Source: Acidobacteriaceae bacterium
Lineage (GTDB): Bacteria; Acidobacteriota; Terriglobia; Terriglobales; Acidobacteriaceae
Reading direction: 5' to 3'
NCBI GenBank assembly: GCA_013361705.1
Contig: JABFXN010000409.1
Coordinates: forward strand, 1-34,827
DNA length: 34,827 bases
Shown: one piece after another, positions 15,285-23,255 of the stretch
Layout: the number at the start of each line of letters is the position of its first letter
How positions within the stretch are numbered: the stretch's first letter is position 1
Position numbers and translations under genes: made by a program
Notes under the pieces: model-generated
The model's database searches: none
The model's input: only the letters and a program-made list of their open reading frames with translations
What the model was told of the DNA's origin: nothing

Positions 15285-18200
15285 ATGCACGGTTTAGCTA
15301 AACTCTGCGTCCGCCGGCCTGTCTTTGCCACCATGCTGATTCTCTCGCTCATGGTGGTGGGCGCCTTCTCTTACTTCAGCCTCGGCGTCGATCTGCTGCC
15401 CAAGGTCGATGTGCCCACTGTCGCTGTCATGGTCGCTGATCCCGGAGCTTCGCCGGAAGAGATTGAGACCGAGATCAGCAAGAAGGTCGAGGACGCGGTC
15501 AACACCATCAGCGGCATCGACGAGCTGCGCTCTAATTCGTCGGAAGGCCAGGCACAGGTCATCATTACGTTCGACCTGGATAAGAACGGTGACGTCGCGG
15601 CTGAGGAAGTCCAGAACAAGATCAACCTCATCCGTAACGACCTTCCGCAGACGGCGAAGGCGCCGGTGGTGCAGAAGTTCGATCCCGATGCTGCTCCTGT
15701 GCTGCAGATTGCGGTCTCCGCACCGCGGTCGTTGCGTGACCTTACGCTCATCGCCGACAAGCTGCTGCGGCAGAAGCTTGAGAACATCAGCGGCGTCGGC
15801 CAGGTACAGCTCGTCGGCGGAGCCAAGCGCGAGATCCACGTCAACGTCGACCCGGAGCGTTTGCGCGCCTATAGCCTGACGATCACCGATGTTGTGAACG
15901 CCGTGCGCCAGCAAAACCTAGAGCTGCCCGGAGGCTCGCTCAACGCGGGAACACGCGAGTTCACCGTGCGGACCATGGGCCGCATCACCACCGCGGCACA
16001 GTTCAACGACATCGCCATCGCACCTCGACAGGGCTATGTCGTCAAGGTCAGCGACGTAGGCTCTGCTGACGACAGCTACGCAGAACCCAGAACCTCAGGA
16101 CGTCTGAACGGCACACCAGCGGTGATGCTGGTGGTCTCCAAGCAATCCGGAGCGAACTCGGTTGAGGTCGCCACCGAGGTCAAACAGAGGCTCGCGGAGA
16201 TTGCGCCAACGCTTCCGAAGGATGTGCGGACGCAGGTCGTGCAGGACCAGTCCATCTTTATCGAAGCTGCGATTGAGTCCATCAAGCATCACCTGATCGA
16301 AGGCAGCATCTTCGCCTGCGCCATCATCTTCGTCTTCCTCGCCAACTGGCGCACGACGCTGATTGCCGCGATTGCGATTCCCACCTCCATCATCTCGACC
16401 TTCGCATTGATGAAGGCGATGGGCTTTACCCTGAACCAGATCACCATGCTGGCCCTCACGCTGATGGTCGGTATCGTGATCGACGATGCCATCATCGTGC
16501 TGGAGAACATCTACCGCTTCATTGAAGAGAAGGGCATGTCTCCCTTTGAGGCGGCGATCGAAGGCACGCGCGAGATCGGTCTGGCCGTCATGGCGACCAC
16601 GTTGTCGCTGCTCGCGGTCTTTCTGCCGGTGGGCTTCATGGGCGGTATTGTCGGCCGCTTCATGAGCTCCTTTGGGTTTACGTCAGCCTTTGCCATCGCG
16701 GTCTCGCTGCTAGTCTCGTTCACGCTGACGCCGATGCTTTGCTCGCGTTTCATCAAGGTTCCGGCGAAGAAGGACGGCCATCAACACGGGGTTGGACAAC
16801 ACGGGGCTGGACAACAGGGTTACAGTCAACACGGCTCAAAAGACTCGCGCTTCTTCCAGTACATCAACGGCCACTACCTGCGGCTGCTGGAGTGGTCGAT
16901 GGCCCATCGCAAGGCTGTCGTGATGATCTGTGGGGGAACCATCCTGAGCCTGATTCCGCTCTTCATCCTCGTCGGTAAGGACTTCACCCCTGCCGACGAT
17001 CAGTCGCAGTTCAACGTCCTGATCCGCACGCCCGAGGGAAGCTCTCTGGCGGCGACGACACAGGAGACAGAGGCCATTGCGCAGGTCATCCGCAAGCTGC
17101 CCGGTGTAAAGACCACGCTGATGACCGCGGGTGGAGGAACTGACGGAGCCGTGAACAGCGCCAGCATCTACGTCAAGCTGGTGGATGTCGCCGACCGTCA
17201 CAACACCCAAACCGACCTGATGCAGCAGACGCGTAAACTGCTGACCACCTTCCCCAGCAACCTGCACACCAGCGTCGAGCTCGTCGCAACCGTGGGTAAC
17301 GGAGCCAGCAACGCGCAGGTGCAGTACTACATCCAAGGACCGGATCTCGATAAGCTAACGCAGTACTCTGATGAGCTGCTGGCGCGGATGAAGAAGATTC
17401 CCGGCGTGACCGATGCCGACTCTTCCCTGCGCAGCGGTAAGCCTGAGGTTCGCCTGGAGATCGATCGTGCCCGCGCCGCCGATCTCGGCGTCTCCGTCAA
17501 CAACATTGAACAGGCGCTCAATACCCTGGTCGCCGGTGAGACCGCATCGACCTTCAACGCGGGCGATGAACAGTACGATGTGCGTGTCCGCGCCGGTGAG
17601 CAGTTCCGCAGCCGCATCGAAGAGCTAAACAAGATCACGGTTCCTTCGACACGCCAGTTAGGCTATGTCGGGCTGAATGAGGTGGTCGCTACCCAGAACT
17701 CCACCGGCCCATCATCGGTGAATCGCATCGCGCGCCAGCGGCAGGTGACGGTAAGCTGCAATGTTCTGCCCGGTTACTCGCAGTCGCAGGTTCTCGCCTC
17801 GCTACAGAAGGCGGTTGCGGAGATGCGCCTGGACCCCGACTACCGCACCGGTCTCGCCGGTGCCTCCAAAGAGCTTGGCCGCACCGGCTATTACTTCCTG
17901 CTGGCCTTCGCCCTGACCTTCATCTTCATGTACATCGTGCTGGCAGCGCAGTTCGAGTCGTTCATCCATCCGGTTACCATCCTGCTCACACTGCCGCTGG
18001 CTGTTCCCTTCGGCATCCTGTCACTGCTGCTCACTGGGCAGACGGTCAACATCTTCTCCGCGCTTGGCCTGCTGCTGCTCTTCGGCATTGTGAAGAAGAA
18101 TGCCATTCTGCAGATCGACCACACCAACGGTCTGCGCGCTGAGGGTATGCCGCGGTATGAAGCGATTCTGCAGGCGAACCAGGATCGTCTTCGGCCCATC

Positions 18201-18488
18201 CTGATGACCACCCTGGCGCTGGTCGCGGGCATGCTGCCGCTCGTGATCTCGCGCGGTACCGGCTCTGCTACTAACCGGTCGATCGGTGTGCTTGTCGTCG
18301 GCGGTCAATCGCTCTGCCTTTTGCTGACGCTCATCGCGGTGCCGGTCTTCTACTCGCTCTTTGAAGACATCGCTGAGCACCCTATCTGGAGCAAGCCGGC
18401 CCGTATGGCACAGTCTCTCTTCGCTCGCATTCCCAAGTGGAAGCGCAACACCGTCTCCGCGCCGGAAACTTCGAATGAGGTCGTCTAG
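15285..18488 (+). CDS. RND efflux inner-membrane pump (pump 2)
   Basis: This is a 1067-residue proton-driven exporter of the HAE1 (AcrB-like) type. It opens with CVRRPVFATMLILSLMVVGA and keeps the TM4 Asp pair (GIVIDDAIIVLEN) and the TM10 lysine (GIVKKNAILQIDH). The large periplasmic loops are of normal size. The cytoplasmic loop between TM6 and TM7 has an insertion rich in His, Gln and Gly (residues about 499-518, HQHGVGQHGAGQQGYSQHG), encoded by four imperfect 15-bp repeats. The start at 15285 has AGGAG eight bases upstream. It is the middle gene of a lipoprotein adaptor - pump - TolC operon under the divergent TetR. Substrate unknown. Confidence 0.94.
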   Translation: MHGLAKLCVRRPVFATMLILSLMVVGAFSYFSLGVDLLPKVDVPTVAVMVADPGASPEEIETEISKKVEDAVNTISGIDELRSNSSEGQAQVIITFDLDKNGDVAAEEVQNKINLIRNDLPQTAKAPVVQKFDPDAAPVLQIAVSAPRSLRDLTLIADKLLRQKLENISGVGQVQLVGGAKREIHVNVDPERLRAYSLTITDVVNAVRQQNLELPGGSLNAGTREFTVRTMGRITTAAQFNDIAIAPRQGYVVKVSDVGSADDSYAEPRTSGRLNGTPAVMLVVSKQSGANSVEVATEVKQRLAEIAPTLPKDVRTQVVQDQSIFIEAAIESIKHHLIEGSIFACAIIFVFLANWRTTLIAAIAIPTSIISTFALMKAMGFTLNQITMLALTLMVGIVIDDAIIVLENIYRFIEEKGMSPFEAAIEGTREIGLAVMATTLSLLAVFLPVGFMGGIVGRFMSSFGFTSAFAIAVSLLVSFTLTPMLCSRFIKVPAKKDGHQHGVGQHGAGQQGYSQHGSKDSRFFQYINGHYLRLLEWSMAHRKAVVMICGGTILSLIPLFILVGKDFTPADDQSQFNVLIRTPEGSSLAATTQETEAIAQVIRKLPGVKTTLMTAGGGTDGAVNSASIYVKLVDVADRHNTQTDLMQQTRKLLTTFPSNLHTSVELVATVGNGASNAQVQYYIQGPDLDKLTQYSDELLARMKKIPGVTDADSSLRSGKPEVRLEIDRARAADLGVSVNNIEQALNTLVAGETASTFNAGDEQYDVRVRAGEQFRSRIEELNKITVPSTRQLGYVGLNEVVATQNSTGPSSVNRIARQRQVTVSCNVLPGYSQSQVLASLQKAVAEMRLDPDYRTGLAGASKELGRTGYYFLLAFALTFIFMYIVLAAQFESFIHPVTILLTLPLAVPFGILSLLLTGQTVNIFSALGLLLLFGIVKKNAILQIDHTNGLRAEGMPRYEAILQANQDRLRPILMTTLALVAGMLPLVISRGTGSATNRSIGVLVVGGQSLCLLLTLIAVPVFYSLFEDIAEHPIWSKPARMAQSLFARIPKWKRNTVSAPETSNEVV
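16782..16841 (+). repeat. In-frame 15-bp tandem repeat inside pump 2
   Basis: Four adjacent 15-bp units begin CAACACGGG, CAACACGGG, CAACAGGGT and CAACACGGC. They encode the His/Gln/Gly-rich stretch in the central cytoplasmic loop. The first two are nearly identical and the last two are diverged. Confidence 0.8.
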
Positions 18489-18489
18489 C

Positions 18490-20202
18490 ATGAAGCAGTT
18501 TGTTATCGCACTCTCTTTCGCTTCGGCAACCGCATTTGCGCAGGAGGTTTCGCCGGCTTCGCCACCGCTGCCGCCGGCTGTTACGTTGCAGATCGCTCCA
18601 CGCATCGGCATCACTGGGGAAGCTCCCATCGCGTTGCCCGATGTAATTCAGGCGGTGCTCGCCAATAATCGCGATATCGAGGTCTCCCATCTCGCGCAGC
18701 GGAAGGCTGTGCTCAACCTGAAGGCAGCCCGGGGGTACTTCGATCCTGTTATCGGCGGCAATGCGCACACCATGCGCCAGGTCACGCCGGTCTCGTCGTC
18801 GCTCGGCGGCGCTACTAAGGGAGCCCTCACACAAAAGGAGCTCTATGCCGATCCGCAGATCAGCGGTAACTCACCCTGGCTAGGCACAACCTACAAGCTC
18901 GACTTTGCTTCTACCCGGAGCAACAGCAACAACACCTACAACACGCTGAACCCTACCTACACCACATCGGCCACAGCGAACTTTACCCAGCCCCTGTGGA
19001 GCGGTCTGCTCTTCGACCAGAACCGCGAACGGCTCAAGGTCGCACGCAAGAACATTGCACAGAGCGATGAACAGTTCCGGCAGCGCGTGATTGAGACGAC
19101 GACGCAGGCGATCCATGCTTATTGGGAGCTCGATTATGCGTTACGCAATCTCGATGTGCAGATCGAGGCCGTGCGACTGGCGGAACAGCAGGACGCCAGC
19201 AACCGCCGCCAGGTGGAACAGGGGACGCAAGCGCCGATCGACGTTATCCAGACGCAGACGCAGATGTCGACCTATCAGCAGAACGTCTTCAACGCGCAGC
19301 AGCAGGTCACCAAGGCTGAGAACTCGCTGAAGGCGTTGATGCTGCCCAATCGCAGCGATCCGCTATGGAGCGTTGCTTTGAAGACCGCCAGCAGCCCTAC
19401 GGAGTCATCGCCTATTCCCACACTGGAGGAGGCAATGCAGCAGGCGCTCGCCGATCGTCCTGACCTCAAGGCTGGGGCCATCGGGGTACAGGTCAGCGGC
19501 CTCGACGCGCGGCTGGCACATGAACAGGCAAAGCCGCAGATTAACCTTACGGCACAGCTCGGCGTGCAGGGGCTCTCGGGCCGCGCTGTACCGCAGTCCT
19601 CCGATCTCTTCGGAAGCTTGTTTGCTCCGGTGATCACGCGCATCAACGATCTTTCGACGCTCGCCGGCCTGGCGCCGATCTCGCTTTCCAGTGGTGGAAG
19701 CTCCAGCTCGATACCATCGTTCTTCGTCGGTGGCTACGACCAGTCGCTCGGCAATCTGCGCGATGGACGTTTCCCGATCGTGAAGGTCGGAGTCCAGATG
19801 TCGTGGCCTATCGGCAACCGCACCGCGCGTGCACAGGCGGCCGTTGCCGATGCGACTAAGAAACAGACCATCGCACAGCAGCAGCAGCTTGAGATGACTA
19901 TCGAGAGCGACGTACGGAATGGCCTGCAGCAGCTTATCAATGCGGATCTTGTCCTGAGTGCCTCGCACCGCGCCGCAATACTCGCGCAACAGCAGTATGA
20001 CAGTGAGCAGCGCCAGTTCAAGGCTGGTACGTCGACGGTTTATCTGGTGCTGCAGCGGCAGAATGAGTTGATCAGCGCCAAGCTGCGGGAGATTCGCGCG
20101 GCTGCGGATCGGGGAGAAGCCGAAGCAGACTTTGATCGCGCGACGGCGAATACGCTGCGGCGGCAGAATATTGATATCGTGGCGGTTTCGAAGAAGCTGT
20201 AG
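18490..20202 (+). CDS. TolC-family outer-membrane channel (pump 2)
   Basis: This is a 570-residue outer-membrane efflux protein. The N-terminus is a cleavable signal peptide (MKQFVIALSFASATAFAQ) without a lipobox, unlike the channel of pump 1. The chain shows the duplicated TolC pattern: IALPDVIQAVLANNRDIEVSHLA in the first half, a matching EEAMQQALADRPDLKAGAIG in the second, each with long helices. An extra segment rich in Ser and Gly (about residues 375-430) lies in the second half and may form an extended loop. The ATG at 18490 is one base past the pump stop codon, with GAGG about nine bases upstream, so it is preferred to the track start at 18361, which lies inside the pump gene. It completes the tripartite pump. 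Confidence 0.9.
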   Translation: MKQFVIALSFASATAFAQEVSPASPPLPPAVTLQIAPRIGITGEAPIALPDVIQAVLANNRDIEVSHLAQRKAVLNLKAARGYFDPVIGGNAHTMRQVTPVSSSLGGATKGALTQKELYADPQISGNSPWLGTTYKLDFASTRSNSNNTYNTLNPTYTTSATANFTQPLWSGLLFDQNRERLKVARKNIAQSDEQFRQRVIETTTQAIHAYWELDYALRNLDVQIEAVRLAEQQDASNRRQVEQGTQAPIDVIQTQTQMSTYQQNVFNAQQQVTKAENSLKALMLPNRSDPLWSVALKTASSPTESSPIPTLEEAMQQALADRPDLKAGAIGVQVSGLDARLAHEQAKPQINLTAQLGVQGLSGRAVPQSSDLFGSLFAPVITRINDLSTLAGLAPISLSSGGSSSSIPSFFVGGYDQSLGNLRDGRFPIVKVGVQMSWPIGNRTARAQAAVADATKKQTIAQQQQLEMTIESDVRNGLQQLINADLVLSASHRAAILAQQQYDSEQRQFKAGTSTVYLVLQRQNELISAKLREIRAAADRGEAEADFDRATANTLRRQNIDIVAVSKKL

Positions 20203-20239
20203 TTGCGAAGGCATCTATCTTCGAGCGAAGCTCGGACCG

Positions 20240-20391
20240 GGTGGGAGCCGTGGGCTTCAGCCCACGGTTTAGAGGCACAATAGAAGATTGGGCTTTAGCC
20301 CTGGGCTTTTCTGCACGTCGGACAAAAGCCCAGGGCTAAAGCCCAACCTTATTACGCGTATATCAGCGGGCTAAAGCCCGCTGCTCCCACC
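20240..20391. repeat. Composite hairpin repeat, copy 2
   Basis: It has the same module order as 12974-13144: GGTGGGAG, hairpin CCGTGGGCTTCAGCCCACGG (20248-20267), a GGGCTTTAGCCCTGGGC segment, then hairpin CAGCGGGCTAAAGCCCGCTG (20364-20383) and GCTCCCACCC. In this copy the GGGCTTTAGCCC module also has its full inverted partner (AAAGCCCAGGGCTAAAGCCC). It begins 38 bp past the TolC stop codon. Confidence 0.85.
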
Positions 20392-20415
20392 CATGAACAA
20401 CCCATGAGACCACAA

Positions 20416-20446
20416 AGCAGGTCCTTCGCTACGCTCCGGATGACAC
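20416..20446 (-). repeat. Diverged TGTCATCC-type repeat
   Basis: The minus strand reads TGTCATCCGGAGCGTAGCGA followed by AGGACCTGC. This resembles the TGTCAT-GAGCG-AGCGAAGGA repeats scattered through many bacterial genomes and is distantly related to the TGTCATTTCG elements here. It lies just past the DUF1348 gene. Confidence 0.55.
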
Positions 20447-20461
20447 GTAGAGATAGCACTT

Positions 20462-20875
20462 CTACCGCAACTGGCGATCTGCTTCCTTGATCGGCATGTC
20501 GTTGATGCTTGCTTCGCGTCGCTGCATCAACCCAGAGGGTACAAACTCCCATAGCTCATTACCGTAGCTGCGGAACCACTGGCCGCTGTCGTCGTGCCAC
20601 TCATAGAAGAACTTCACCGCGATGCGGTTCTCGCGGAAGGCCCAGAGTTCTTTCTTGAGCTTGTAGTCGAGTTCACGGTTCCACTTCCGCCGCAGGAACT
20701 CGGTCACCGCCTGACGGCCGTCGAGGAACTCCGCACGGTTTCTCCAATGCGTGTTCTCGGTGTAGGCCGCAGCAACGCGCTCCGGATCGCGCGTGTTCCA
20801 CAGATCTTCCGCAAGCTGTACCTTGCGTGCTGCCTGCTCGGGATCGGTAAAAGGCGGGGCGATGATGGTGCTCAT
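20462..20875 (-). CDS. DUF1348 / SnoaL-like (NTF2-fold) protein
   Basis: This 137-residue cytoplasmic protein matches the DUF1348 family, a branch of the NTF2/SnoaL fold: [29 protein letters not shown], then [20 protein letters not shown] and a C-terminal [12 protein letters not shown] strand. Proteins of this fold bind small hydrophobic molecules in a cone-shaped pocket and some are isomerases or cyclases, but this family has no established reaction that I know of. The start at 20875 is fixed by AGGAG eight bases upstream; the track start at 20899 lacks support. It stands alone between a repeat and the bufC gene on the same strand, about 170 bp downstream of it. Confidence 0.87.
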   Translation of the reverse strand: MSTIIAPPFTDPEQAARKVQLAEDLWNTRDPERVAAAYTENTHWRNRAEFLDGRQAVTEFLRRKWNRELDYKLKKELWAFRENRIAVKFFYEWHDDSGQWFRSYGNELWEFVPSGLMQRREASINDMPIKEADRQLR

Positions 20876-20954
20876 AAGGGAATCTCCTGCTGCAAACATC
20901 GTACAGAGTTGAGATTACGCTCTGAACAAGGGCGATGCACCTGACTGGAGGTCG

Positions 20955-21045
20955 TGGGGTGGAAGGGATAAAACAAAAGCGGTTCACGCACAGCGCGAAT
21001 ACCCACGTCCCAGAAGCGGGACATGGGGCACCCGGTATGGGGCTT
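20955..21045. repeat. GGGCACCC-type repeat remnant
   Basis: The stretch GCGCGAATACCCACGTCCCA followed by GAAGCGGGACATGGGGCACCCGG belongs to the same family as 25740-25797 and 31010-31160. It lies just past the bufC stop codon and contains no supported gene. Confidence 0.55.
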
Positions 21046-21046
21046 G

Positions 21047-21904
21047 CTAAATTGTCGGGTGGCAGAACCATCCGAGCTCTGATGACAGGGCGAAGGTCTG
21101 CTGTATGGTCGCTACCTGTTCTTCACCAGCAATAATCTCTACAGCTTCGGCGATTGTCTTCCTCTCTTGCAGGGCTTTCAACAATCGGAATTCGCTTTCT
21201 TCCAGCGTGCGGTAGTACACCACATCGTCATAGCGGTGCACGGCAAGGTATCGCTGTTCCGGAGCCATCGCGGGCAAGGTGGTTGTGACGTTTGCCTGTC
21301 GCAATTGCGCCGCTCCGCTGGTTACGGCTTTCTCTTCAGGCTTCTTCACAGCAAGCACAAATTCATCGACAGGATAATCAACGGCAAGCAGCCGCAGATG
21401 CGGTTGTAACGCCAGCGTCGACTCCGGTCCGAGCTTGGCTAGCTCATCCGAAGCAAGCGGCTCGATCTCGGCACCATCGAAGGCCTCGACATAGGCCCAC
21501 TCCAGCCGTGCGATATCCACGGCCAGCCGATGTTGCTCACTGGCGAACTCTGCATGCTGTTCCAGGAACTGCGGCAGATGCGCGCTGAGATCCCGCAGCG
21601 TCCACGAGGTGGAAGGGCGCTGCTTCAGATATGCCAGTACCAGCGCATCGAAGCGCTCGTCTCCCAATAGAGCCTGCAGCGCGGGATAGTCTTCTGAGAC
21701 TGCACCGATCACACGAAACCAGTACTGGCGATTGTAGATCTCCAGCCGCTCGAACGAAGTCAGCTCACTATTAGGACGGATATAGGCAGCAGCGATCTCA
21801 TCCATCGACTCACCTTCGGTTGTCCGCGGCTGCATCGTAAGTTCTGCCGTCAGGGGGCGGCGGACATCCTGTTCCATGCGGCGTTGCAGCTCAAGCAGTG
21901 TCAT
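21047..21904 (-). CDS. bufC: BufC/HvfC-like DUF2063 protein, partner of the MNIO enzyme
   Basis: This 285-residue protein begins with the DUF2063 domain (LLELQRRMEQDV, then IYNRQYWFRVIGAVSEDYPAL, residues 1 to about 110), the constant partner of DUF692 enzymes. The C-terminal half (about 200-285) is a winged-helix-like segment (YYRTLEESEFRLLKAL, then EEQVATIQQTFALSSELGWF). In known systems this partner helps the enzyme engage the precursor peptide. It overlaps bufB by 4 bp (ATGA), so the two are translated together. Databases often name the domain DNA-binding, but in this context a role in peptide maturation is more likely. It is the last gene of the minus-strand bufA-bufB-bufC operon. Confidence 0.88.
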   Translation of the reverse strand: MTLLELQRRMEQDVRRPLTAELTMQPRTTEGESMDEIAAAYIRPNSELTSFERLEIYNRQYWFRVIGAVSEDYPALQALLGDERFDALVLAYLKQRPSTSWTLRDLSAHLPQFLEQHAEFASEQHRLAVDIARLEWAYVEAFDGAEIEPLASDELAKLGPESTLALQPHLRLLAVDYPVDEFVLAVKKPEEKAVTSGAAQLRQANVTTTLPAMAPEQRYLAVHRYDDVVYYRTLEESEFRLLKALQERKTIAEAVEIIAGEEQVATIQQTFALSSELGWFCHPTI

Positions 21905-22755
21905 GCGACTGCCTCCTCCACATTTGAAGGCTGCAGAAACCGATTCGCTTTCAGCGCCTCGGCGTGTACCTCATCGAAGGTTGGAATATTGTCGTCCCAT
22001 TCAAGCAGCGTCGCCGTTGGCCCGCAGCGCTCGATGGCGCGTGCATACAAACTCCAAACCGGATCGAGTACAGGATGGTCATGCGTATCGAGCGTATAAC
22101 GCTCAAACTGAGAGTGACCGGCGATATGGATCTGTGCCACGCGATCCGCCGGGATGCTGTTCACATACTCCATCGGATCGAACTCGTGGTTCCGCGAGGA
22201 GACGTAGATATTGTTCACATCGAGCAGGATGCCGCAGTCGGCGGCATGCACCACCTCGTTCAGGAACTCCCACTCGGTCATCTGTGATTCGTGAAACTCG
22301 GCGTAGCTGCTGACGTTCTCCACTGCGACGGGAATCTCCAGGAAGTCCTGCACCTGGCGGATGCGCTCCGCAGTCGTCCGCACCGCCTCCCACGTATAAG
22401 GCAGCGGCAGCAGATCGTGCGTGTAGCGGCCATCGACGCTTCCCCAGCAGAGATGATCCGAGAGCCATGGCGTTCCGGTACGACGCACTAGGTCCTTCAA
22501 CCGCCGCAGGTGATCGCGGTTCGGTGCTTGTGCGCTGCCGAAGTACATCGACACGCCATGCTGCACCACGCGGTACTGATCGAGGATCTGGTCAAGAATA
22601 CGTAGGGGTCTGCCGCCATCGACCATGTAGTTCTCTGAGATGATCTCGAACCAGTCGACCACCGGCTTACGCGAGAGGATGTGGTCGTAGTGCGGCACGC
22701 GCAGGCCGATGCCGACACCATAGTCCGTATATCCGTTGAAGGGATTTGCAGGCAT
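21901..22755 (-). CDS. bufB: BufB-like DUF692 enzyme, multinuclear non-heme iron oxidase (MNIO)
   Basis: This 284-residue TIM-barrel enzyme belongs to the DUF692/MNIO family. The probable metal-binding residues are in their usual motifs: SEN (Glu40), QHGVSMYFG (His66), SDHL (Asp100-His101), VENVSSY (Glu146), LLDVNNIYV (Asp179), IHIAGH (His210, His214) and LLEWDDN (Glu252). MNIO enzymes use an iron cluster and oxygen to modify cysteines in small peptides; bufferin-type enzymes make thiooxazole from Cys. The substrate here is very probably the Cys-rich precursor encoded 71 bp upstream. The ATG at 22755 has GATGGAG five bases upstream. Expression may be set below that of the precursor by the stem-loop in the intergenic region. 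It acts in the cytoplasm before export of the precursor. Confidence 0.93.
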   Translation of the reverse strand: MPANPFNGYTDYGVGIGLRVPHYDHILSRKPVVDWFEIISENYMVDGGRPLRILDQILDQYRVVQHGVSMYFGSAQAPNRDHLRRLKDLVRRTGTPWLSDHLCWGSVDGRYTHDLLPLPYTWEAVRTTAERIRQVQDFLEIPVAVENVSSYAEFHESQMTEWEFLNEVVHAADCGILLDVNNIYVSSRNHEFDPMEYVNSIPADRVAQIHIAGHSQFERYTLDTHDHPVLDPVWSLYARAIERCGPTATLLEWDDNIPTFDEVHAEALKANRFLQPSNVEEAVA

Positions 22756-22775
22756 AACAGCTCCATCAAGAGATT

Positions 22776-22817
22776 GCCGGTGAAGGCTCGCTATATGGCT
22801 TGCGAGTCTTCACCGGC
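22776..22817 (-). promoter_or_regulatory. Strong stem-loop between bufA and bufB
   Basis: The arms at 22776-22791 and 22802-22817 (GCCGGTGAAG-N-CTCGC and its complement, 16 nt) pair with a single non-matching position around a 10-nt loop. No T-run follows, so it is better read as an mRNA-stabilising or attenuating intercistronic hairpin than as a full terminator. Confidence 0.8.
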
Positions 22818-22826
22818 TTGCCACGG

Positions 22827-23120
22827 TTAGTTCTTTGGCTTGGAGCCGTCGGTGGCGCAGTCGCCCTTGCCCTTGCAGGAGTTCTTGCCGGCATTCTTGC
22901 CGCCGCCCTGACCTTTACAGTCGTTCTTGCCCTTGCAGGAGTGCTTGGGCAACTTCTGGTCGTCCTGTGCCGTCATCGCCACACCTGCTGCGATCGCGGC
23001 GCCGGAGACGCCGGCCTCGTGGCCAGATACAGGCTGTGCATTCAAACGAGCTGTGGTGCCGCTCAGCAGTCCGGCGAAGGCTGCTGCGAGTGCGAGATTG
23101 CTTGCCGTCTTGTGATTCAT
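22827..23120 (-). CDS. bufA: Bufferin-type metallophore precursor (BufA2-like)
   Basis: The product is a 97-residue exported peptide. An N-terminal signal sequence (SNLALAAAFAGLLSGTTARLNAQ) is followed by an Ala/Gly segment. The C-terminal core carries two copies of SCKGKxDC, with Cys62, Cys68, Cys82 and Cys88, separated by a Gly/Lys-rich link. Precursors of this size and Lys/Gly/Cys character, directly before an MNIO gene, are bufferins: their cysteines are oxidised to thiooxazole in the cytoplasm and the product binds copper in the periplasm. AAAGGA lies eight bases before the ATG. An ECF-type promoter (23211-23238) and a hairpin after the gene suggest high, induced expression. The symbol is given for the role; assignment to the BufA2 branch rather than DUF2282 (BufA1) is less certain. 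Confidence 0.85.
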   Translation of the reverse strand: MNHKTASNLALAAAFAGLLSGTTARLNAQPVSGHEAGVSGAAIAAGVAMTAQDDQKLPKHSCKGKNDCKGQGGGKNAGKNSCKGKGDCATDGSKPKN

Positions 23121-23210
23121 GGTGAAGTTCCTTTCGAGATATGCACCAGGCTCGGCCTGTGCGGAGGGATGGGGCTCAGGATGCTGTCAACTTTCCCTTG
23201 CCGCTTGGTT

Positions 23211-23238
23211 TGAGACTCCACACTGCATTTGGTTACAG
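23211..23238 (-). promoter_or_regulatory. Putative ECF-sigma promoter of the bufferin operon
   Basis: On the minus strand CTGTAACC (23238-23231) is followed after 15 bp by TCTCA (23215-23211). The identical arrangement CTGTAACC-N15-TCTC occurs before doxX-sigma (24204-24232). GTAACC-type -35 boxes are known for some ECF sigma factors. The predicted leader is about 80 nt. Confidence 0.65.
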
Positions 23239-23255
23239 GCGGCGGAAGAAATTTT

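Noticed and set aside
16782-16841. Frameshift or assembly error in pump 2
   Set aside because: The 15-bp units keep the frame and the conserved pump sequence continues normally on both sides.
21047-21904. Transcription regulator, because DUF2063 is often called DNA-binding
   Set aside because: The 4-bp overlap with the MNIO gene and the precursor upstream fit the peptide-maturation partner role better.
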